From assembly GCA_016744375.1 (NCBI GenBank), contig JADGEM010000046.1, forward strand, positions 1 to 39,175: a stretch of DNA of 39,175 bases, in the 5' to 3' direction. Within the stretch, counting starts at the first letter, position 1; the number at the start of each line of letters is the position of its first letter. Position numbers and translations under genes: made by a program. This stretch comes from Gammaproteobacteria bacterium (lineage in GTDB: Bacteria; Pseudomonadota; Gammaproteobacteria; GRL18). The notes under the pieces are model-generated. The model was not told where the DNA came from. It saw nothing but the letters and a program-made list of their open reading frames with translations, and searched no databases. Below are positions 33,860-39,175 of this stretch, one piece after another.

Positions 33860-34603
33860 TCACGGGTTGATCAATTTATAACGAAGGCATTTTACAACTG
33901 CAGAAATACGAGACTGGACATCCATTTTTTTAAATATATTGCGCATATGAAAATCGACTCCATGTTCGGAAATATTTAAAATTGCGCTAATTTCCCAATT
34001 ATTCTTACCTTTTGACACCCAAGTTATCACCTCTTTTTCTCTAGGGGTCAGGCATGGGATTATTATATTATTTGATGTATCTGTAGAGTTTAAATGTCTG
34101 TAAACCAAATTAAATTGATTAGCTGCCGCATAAATCATAGATAATTGATTATCGTCTATTTCAGTTTTACCCCCACTACTAGCCAATCCCAAACCAGACA
34201 GTTCATATCCAGGATGATTGAATGAGACTGCAATACCATCCAATAATTTTGCTTCACAGCCTTCATTGAGTACTTTTTGTTGTTTGGCAGTTAATAAATA
34301 AATGTTTCCAAGCTCACTCCATTTAAAGATTCCTGCTTTATTAAAAGGTAAGTAATGTATAACAGGATCAATGTGTTGGTAATTTTTTTCTAAATAATAT
34401 TGCATCCAGTCTTCTGGATAATTGAGCATAATCCCGTGACCGGATTTTTTATCAATTGATGGGTGGTCAGTAATAAGGCTAAAGATGACTCGATCTAAAC
34501 CAAATTGTTTTAAATATCTTTCTAAAGATTCAAACAGTACTTTTTCATTTTTTGCACAATTTGAGAGTTCAACAAATTCAAAAAAATCGACTGCCAATAC
34601 CAT
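33860..34603 (-). CDS. solo LuxR-type regulator with acyl-homoserine-lactone domain
   Basis: A 247-residue regulator with an N-terminal autoinducer-binding domain and a C-terminal GerE-type helix-turn-helix (LTPREKEVITWVSKGK, then NWEISAILNISEHGVDFHMRNIFKKMDVQSR). The ligand-pocket residues of AHL-responsive members seem kept: Trp and Tyr in DWMQYYLEKNY, the DPV motif in QHIDPVIHYL, Trp in GIFKWSEL, and Gly in DGIAVSFNHPG. No luxI synthase gene is in the window, so it is a solo regulator, at least locally. It lies just upstream of the giant gene on the same strand, and a lux-box-like site is placed between them. An AHL made elsewhere or by neighbours is the likely signal. Confidence 0.9.
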   Translation of the reverse strand: MVLAVDFFEFVELSNCAKNEKVLFESLERYLKQFGLDRVIFSLITDHPSIDKKSGHGIMLNYPEDWMQYYLEKNYQHIDPVIHYLPFNKAGIFKWSELGNIYLLTAKQQKVLNEGCEAKLLDGIAVSFNHPGYELSGLGLASSGGKTEIDDNQLSMIYAAANQFNLVYRHLNSTDTSNNIIIPCLTPREKEVITWVSKGKNNWEISAILNISEHGVDFHMRNIFKKMDVQSRISAVVKCLRYKLINP

Positions 34604-35025
34604 CTATGGGCCCCTGGACATTTTAATCGTACATTGCAATTTAAGATTACTAATTTACTTAATCATTAACATAAAACCAAAAACAGAACTAGTGAGTGCA
34701 ATTTTTATGCCTTATTAATTAATGTCAAGCTAGAAGAGCATCAGACTAAAATAATAAATATAGAATTAATTGACGTGTAAATATTCCTGACATTATCTTT
34801 ATTGATAAATATCATAAAATCTGGAAGTCCTACATAGGATTGGGCAAAAAACAAACAAATATTACATTTTAATAAAGAAAAAACCTACAAATATCTAGAT
34901 ATGTAAGAATGTTTACCTGTATTTTTTTTGACACTCAATAATGAATGGTTAGCTAAATACTCATGAATTTAAAGACAGCATGAATCGAAAGGGAAAGTAC
35001 TGGGATATCACAAACCAGGCTTGTT
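34604..35025. other. 422-bp intergenic region upstream of luxR
   Basis: No gene is seen. It contains an FNR-like box TTGAT-AAAT-ATCAT (34802-34815), a short palindrome TCCTA-CA-TAGGA (34828-34839) and a perfect 12-bp palindrome ATATCTAGATAT (34891-34902). The luxR promoter should lie here, but I cannot fix its -10. The terminator of the response-regulator gene is not evident. Confidence 0.45.
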
Positions 35026-36417
35026 TTAATTGAGGTCATGTTTCTTAATTTTTCGCCATAAAGAAACCCGATCAATTCCTAATATTTCTGCTACCTTTGT
35101 CCGATTACCTCCACATTTATCAAGCACCCATTTTATGTATTCAATTTCCTGTTCATCCAACGTGGGGAGTTTATTTTTATTAAAGCGCACCACTGAAATT
35201 GAATGTTCAGTCAGAGTTGGAGGTAATTGAGATAGGGTGATTTTTTTTTCAGTTGAAAGAACAATGGCTCTTTCAATCAAATTTTCCAACTCACGAATAT
35301 TTCCAGGAAAACCATACTGATTCAAAATATCCATCACTTCAGGCTCAAAATCATCAACCTCTTTTTTCATATTCTGAGTATGTTTTTTTAGGAAATGATA
35401 GGCAAGTAAAGGGACATCATCAATGCGTTCTGATAAGGGTGGCAAATGAATTTGAATGACATTAAGTCGATAAAATAGATCCTGTCTAAAACGTCCCTCA
35501 GCAATCTCTACTTTTAAATCTCGATTAGTTGCCGCAATAAAACGAACGTTAATTGGATAAGTTTTCGTACTGCCCAGACGTTGTATTTCATTTTCCTGTA
35601 GAACCCGTAAGAGTTTGACTTGCATACCTAAGGACATTTCTGCAATTTCATCAAGAAAAAGTGTCCCTTCTTCGGCAGTTTCTATGAGTCCCTGATGAGT
35701 ATTTCCTGCACCGGTATAAGCGCCTTTCTCATGGCCAAAAAGCTCATTGGCTAATAATTCTTCTTGTAAGGCTCCACAATTAATAGCAACAAAAGATTTT
35801 GTACTTCGATGGCTATTACTATGAATGAATCGAGCGGCTAATTCTTTACCTGTACCACTTTCACCTGAAATAATAATACTGCAGTCAGATGGTGCGATCT
35901 GCTTCATAGTATCCAATAACCGTAATGTAATGGGATCTTGAGTAATAATTGGATTGATGCTGTTGTTCTCAGCCAAGTGTGATTTTAGTCTTTTATTTTC
36001 ACGTTTGAGTGTCACCAGTTCAATTGCATGTTTAACAATTTCACGAATTTCATCTAATTGATAAGGTTTGGTTAAGTAGTGATAAGCACCCTTTTTCATA
36101 GCCTGAACGACAGAATCATAGGAGCCATGGCCCGTTAACATAATGACGGGAAGATCCGGATCAATCAATTGTGCTTTTTTTAAAATGCCCATACCATCCA
36201 CCTTATCCATTTTTAGATCGGTGATAACAACATCAAAATTCTGTTCTTCAAGCATTTTAAAACCACCAGTACCGGTGCTTCTTGCAGTAACTTCATACCC
36301 ACATTTTGTAAATAAGTGAGTCAGATTTTTTATGGCAATAGTTTCATCATCAATAATTAATAAAGAGGGAGGTTGCTTTTCTTTATCATCAATAGGATCA
36401 TTCATTTCAGTACTCAT
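35026..36417 (-). CDS. sigma-54-dependent response regulator (NtrC/DctD-like)
   Basis: A 463-residue three-domain activator. The receiver (18-135) has phospho-acceptor Asp67 (VVITDLKM). The AAA+ domain carries Walker A GESGTGKE, the sigma-54 contact loop GAYTGA, Walker B GTLFLDEIAEM and the arginine finger region. A Fis-type HTH follows at the C-terminus (NRTKVAEILGIDRVSLWRKIKKHDL). The contact loop has Tyr where GAFTGA has Phe, a known working variant. It is co-oriented with the histidine kinase (55 bp gap). A sigma-54 promoter and two palindromes lie beyond the kinase gene in the divergent region and are the natural targets. Confidence 0.95.
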   Translation of the reverse strand: MSTEMNDPIDDKEKQPPSLLIIDDETIAIKNLTHLFTKCGYEVTARSTGTGGFKMLEEQNFDVVITDLKMDKVDGMGILKKAQLIDPDLPVIMLTGHGSYDSVVQAMKKGAYHYLTKPYQLDEIREIVKHAIELVTLKRENKRLKSHLAENNSINPIITQDPITLRLLDTMKQIAPSDCSIIISGESGTGKELAARFIHSNSHRSTKSFVAINCGALQEELLANELFGHEKGAYTGAGNTHQGLIETAEEGTLFLDEIAEMSLGMQVKLLRVLQENEIQRLGSTKTYPINVRFIAATNRDLKVEIAEGRFRQDLFYRLNVIQIHLPPLSERIDDVPLLAYHFLKKHTQNMKKEVDDFEPEVMDILNQYGFPGNIRELENLIERAIVLSTEKKITLSQLPPTLTEHSISVVRFNKNKLPTLDEQEIEYIKWVLDKCGGNRTKVAEILGIDRVSLWRKIKKHDLN

Positions 36418-36472
36418 TGTTGATATATTTTGTCTTTATGTCTATTAAAGTTTATACCTAAGCCCTCAAGGC

Positions 36473-38011
36473 TTAATTATAAGAATCGGGGATTAAATCT
36501 TCGGCCTTGTTAAATTGAGTGCAAGGGAGTCGGATAATAAATTCAGCGCCACTGTCTGACCTCTCTCCTACTCTCTTTATTAACGAAGATTCAGGATGGC
36601 TGATCACACCAATTTCACCAGAATGTTCTCTGATAATTTCCTGCACGATATATAAACCAATACCCATGCCATTTCCTGGTGCTTTTGTTGTATAAAAGGG
36701 ATCAAATATATGTTCAATCGTCTTCTCATCAATTCCTTTACCACTGTCTTTGATACTCAGGCTGGCATAAGCGATAGTTTGATTGAGTGGCTTTTTAATA
36801 TCACCAATGACATAAGCATCATCAGGTAGAGCATTTGAATTATCCCAGCAAAAAGTCGCTTTTAATTCAATTTGATTATCTTCATCACCGGCATCAATGG
36901 CATTTTTTATAAGGTTGATCAGTACTTGTTGAAACCTTTGTTGATCAACATTAATAAATAATTCATCCGGAATATCCTTTAATATCACTGGTAATTGCTT
37001 CAGGTCATTATGCAATAAAAGAAGGGTATTATCGATTAATTCAACCAATCGGACCGGCTCAATAACAAAAGCCTTTTGCCTGCCAAAGTCTTTGAGCGCA
37101 TTGACAATTTTATGTGCTCTCATTGTTTCACTGTCAATTTGTTCAAGCCAATCAATTAACAGATCTCGATCGGCACTGTCTATTTCTTCTTTTAATAACT
37201 GACAAGAAGATAGAATGTTACCCAAGGGGTTATTTAATTCATGAGCAACACCTGAGATAAGCACACCCAAAGAGGCTAATTTCTCAGTGTGTAACAATCT
37301 TTTTTTTCTTAAATCCAGTTCATAAAGCATACGATTAAAAGCATCAATAAAGGTAATGACTTCCTGTTCATTACTATCAACCTCAAGCTGTTCAAATTTT
37401 CCCTGAGCAATAGGTTTTAAGTTTTGTTCAAGTTCTCTTAAGGGTCTGACCACTAATCGACTGAGTCTATAACCAATAAGTACAGTGATCAGTGCCGTAA
37501 TAAAAATTGCGCTGACTAAAGTCCATTGAGTTGCATTTAAAGACTGTACAAGAAATTCTCTTTCCCGTGAGGAAAAATTATCAGCAATGATTGATAATTT
37601 ATGCCCCAGTGGACGAATTGCTCTGGCAACATCTTCTTTTTTTAATTGCTCCCATTGATCCCAGTATTTTGCCATAAGAATCTGGTAACTGTTTAATAAT
37701 TTCTGCAGATTATTCAGATCAATCCTGGAGTGAAGATTGGAATAACTCTCATGATTTTTTTTTAGGTTATCAACGGCTTTCTGGCTGAAAAGTAGAATAT
37801 GTTCCAATTCATTTTTATTGTGATAGAGGAATAAATTCTTTTCATGCCGTCTCATTTCAAGTATATCGTCTTTAAAGTTTGAGATGACAACCCCTTCTTT
37901 CACCTGTTGTTGTAAATACAGCAGATTAAAGAAAGCAAATAGGCAGAGTAGCACAATAAAAGTTGCCAGGAGATAAAAAGCTCTTGAGGTTTTACGTCGG
38001 ATACTATTCAT
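36473..38011 (-). CDS. sensor histidine kinase partner of the sigma-54 regulator
   Basis: A 512-residue membrane kinase with helix 1 at 14-34 and a periplasmic, mainly helical sensor region (35-165). Helix 2 (WTLVSAIFITALITVLIGYRL) leads to HAMP, HisKA with His257 (SGVAHELNNPLGN) and HATPase (N box INLIKNAIDAGD, G1 DSGKGI, G2 GNGMGIGLYIVQEI). The helical sensor with many charged residues is of the type seen in NtrY/DctB-like relatives, but the ligand is not clear. It is first in the kinase-regulator operon and divergent from the gene at 38446. Confidence 0.92.
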   Translation of the reverse strand: MNSIRRKTSRAFYLLATFIVLLCLFAFFNLLYLQQQVKEGVVISNFKDDILEMRRHEKNLFLYHNKNELEHILLFSQKAVDNLKKNHESYSNLHSRIDLNNLQKLLNSYQILMAKYWDQWEQLKKEDVARAIRPLGHKLSIIADNFSSREREFLVQSLNATQWTLVSAIFITALITVLIGYRLSRLVVRPLRELEQNLKPIAQGKFEQLEVDSNEQEVITFIDAFNRMLYELDLRKKRLLHTEKLASLGVLISGVAHELNNPLGNILSSCQLLKEEIDSADRDLLIDWLEQIDSETMRAHKIVNALKDFGRQKAFVIEPVRLVELIDNTLLLLHNDLKQLPVILKDIPDELFINVDQQRFQQVLINLIKNAIDAGDEDNQIELKATFCWDNSNALPDDAYVIGDIKKPLNQTIAYASLSIKDSGKGIDEKTIEHIFDPFYTTKAPGNGMGIGLYIVQEIIREHSGEIGVISHPESSLIKRVGERSDSGAEFIIRLPCTQFNKAEDLIPDSYN

Positions 38012-38239
38012 CGTAACTGTTCATCATAATGAAGGACTCGTGATTCCACTTACTTAGAGTTTTACAAATTTTCAATTTTGTTAAGGTCATTTTCCAGATC
38101 ATCTAGGTTGCAAACTATGGGCTTTAGGCTGAAATGTTTTATTAACACAGGACTGAAGTTTAAATTGTGGCACACCCAAAAAGTCTTCGCAAACTTCCAA
38201 TGAATCATTTGAAAATTATATTTCGTTTATGAAACAGCG

Positions 38240-38258
38240 GTGTTGCTTTATGCAACAC
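38240..38258. promoter_or_regulatory. upstream activator site 1 for the sigma-54 promoter
   Basis: GTGTTGC-TTTAT-GCAACAC is a perfect palindrome. It is centred at about -161 relative to the predicted start of transcription, a usual distance for enhancer binding by NtrC-type regulators. Confidence 0.7.
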
Positions 38259-38305
38259 TTAGTATAGGTCACTATATTAGTAGATTAGAATAGTTTTTTA
38301 TTGCA

Positions 38306-38322
38306 TGTTACATTTTGCAACA
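38306..38322. promoter_or_regulatory. upstream activator site 2 for the sigma-54 promoter
   Basis: TGTTAC-ATTTT-GCAACA repeats the first site with one mismatch and the same 5-base spacer. The two centres are 65 bp apart, close to six helical turns, so both sites face the same side of the DNA. Confidence 0.65.
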
Positions 38323-38383
38323 GAAACATTTAACTGAATAGTATTTATACATACAAAACAACAACTTATTATTTATTTTTCAT

Positions 38384-38398
38384 TGGCATACTATTTGC
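38384..38398 (+). promoter_or_regulatory. sigma-54 (-24/-12) promoter
   Basis: TGGCATACTATTTGC followed by T matches the TGGCAC-N5-TTGCW consensus with the required GG-GC spacing. Only the last base of the first element differs. The predicted start near 38410 leaves a 36-base leader before ATG 38446, with TAAGG as ribosome-binding site. Confidence 0.8.
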
Positions 38399-38445
38399 TT
38401 AAAGCATGTTAATTAAAATTTTTATTAACATAAGGTATTTTAGAA

Positions 38446-38967
38446 ATGATAAAAAGCTTAAAAAAAATAATGAATAGCTTTTCAGCTCAATATGCTGGTG
38501 AACATTTATCTACTGCAAACAAAATTAATATCCTTAACAATCATCATGTCAATGTTACAACAGATTCTGCTTTGAACAATGTTAATGTCATCAAGACAAC
38601 CGCATCAAAGCATGAGAAAAAGCACATTGCTCTATTATGCAATGATTCAACTGATCAGGGTGTTCTGGATTATATATTGGGTCATTCTAGCGATTGTGAA
38701 GTTGATATCCTGTATCACGGTATACCTAATACGAAAAAATCTAAATCCTTCTATAAAAAAGCACGCTCCAGCTTTATCGAGAATAATATTGATATTCATC
38801 TGGTTAAATTAATTAATAACTCTATAAGTGAAATTAAAGATTATGTGTCACAACAACGTTCTTTACAGTATTTAGTGACTGATTCACATAATCATTTAAT
38901 TAATGATTTTTTGAGTAATAAAATGCTTAAAGAACAGTTTAATATCCCTCTGGTGTTAATTAATTAG
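38446..38967 (+). CDS. unknown protein, possibly universal-stress-like
   Basis: A 173-residue soluble protein. Residues 1-55 are polar and look loosely structured. From about residue 58 the pattern resembles a Rossmann-like fold of the universal stress type: KHIALLCNDSTDQGVLDYIL, then CEVDILYHGIPNT, LQYLVTDSHN and a final strand FNIPLVLIN. The nucleotide-binding G-x2-G-x9-G motif is not seen, so this would be a degenerate member at best. It is the first gene behind the sigma-54 promoter, and the membrane protein at 39026 follows by 58 bp, probably in the same unit. I am not sure of the family. Confidence 0.55.
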   Translation: MIKSLKKIMNSFSAQYAGEHLSTANKINILNNHHVNVTTDSALNNVNVIKTTASKHEKKHIALLCNDSTDQGVLDYILGHSSDCEVDILYHGIPNTKKSKSFYKKARSSFIENNIDIHLVKLINNSISEIKDYVSQQRSLQYLVTDSHNHLINDFLSNKMLKEQFNIPLVLIN

Positions 38968-39025
38968 ATCTAATAGTTTAATAATTATTTAGTTTTTGTA
39001 TAAAGAAATGTAAAAGAGATGTTCA

Positions 39026-39175
39026 ATGAAAGATAAGATTAAGTTACAAAAAAAGAAAATTATAGCAGGGGTGGTATTTTTAGCTGCGGCCTTATTTATG
39101 TCAACCATCGTACCCACTGTGCAAATGTCCTGGGTGATGGGATTATTGATCCTGACGATTTATTTATTTGCTTTT
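39026..39175 (+). CDS. start of a membrane protein, possibly an SLC13-type anion transporter (partial)
   Basis: Fifty residues are visible before the window ends: a basic start (MKDKIKLQKKK), a first hydrophobic segment (IIAGVVFLAAALFMSTIV) and a second beginning WVMGLLILTIYLFAF. This layout resembles the N-terminus of SLC13/DASS-type sodium-anion symporters (sulfate or dicarboxylates), but 50 residues are too few to be sure. It follows the 38446 gene and probably shares its sigma-54 promoter. Confidence 0.5.
   Translation, partial: MKDKIKLQKKKIIAGVVFLAAALFMSTIVPTVQMSWVMGLLILTIYLFAF

Overview
The window looks like AT-rich (roughly 40% GC) chromosomal DNA of a free-living gammaproteobacterium. 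The evidence is the gene content and order: pilU, cysQ-nudE-yrfG, rsmE, zapE, an FNR/Anr regulator with all four iron-sulfur cysteines, and a hisBHAFIE-hinT-tatABC cluster. Two hemerythrins, a zinc-binding CZB protein and FNR fit an organism that lives with changing oxygen. I cannot name the species. No rRNA, tRNA, transposase, integrase or CRISPR array is visible.

Layout. 1-4000: the tail of an unknown gene, then small sensor or accessory genes (bacteriohemerythrin, stand-alone CZB protein, DUF3465 protein, glycine-zipper lipoprotein, a very short LemA-like protein, an HHE hemerythrin, a 61-residue protein). 4038-8916: housekeeping genes (pilU, cysQ, nudE, yrfG, a DUF3392 membrane protein, rsmE, a YkgJ-type cysteine-cluster protein). 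9044-14162: an RpfC-like hybrid histidine kinase, a double-receiver protein whose first receiver lacks its phospho-acceptor, zapE and fnr. 14437-20302: a compact same-strand run of histidine biosynthesis genes, an HIT hydrolase and the Tat export genes. 20335-23416: a 593-residue protein with a PilZ-like C-terminus, and an orphan PstS-like periplasmic protein.

23515-34603 is a surface-protein module on the minus strand. It holds a solo LuxR-type regulator, a 2107-residue Calx-beta/PKD repeat protein with no Sec signal, and an operon of a PEP-CTERM protein, a type I secretion ABC transporter and its HlyD-type adaptor. A lux-box-like palindrome sits about 41.5 bp upstream of the predicted start of the giant gene, so the whole module may be a quorum-responsive adhesin or matrix system.

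35026-39175 is a histidine kinase/sigma-54 response regulator pair facing a small unknown gene and the start of a membrane protein (possibly an SLC13-type transporter). The divergent intergenic region holds a textbook -24/-12 promoter and two matching upstream palindromes, which together look like a complete sigma-54 control circuit.

The most unusual pattern is an 18- or 21-bp in-frame repeat encoding ESST(x)K units. It occurs in three unrelated genes: inside the ATPase domain of the hybrid kinase, in the tail of TatB and in the tail of TatC.
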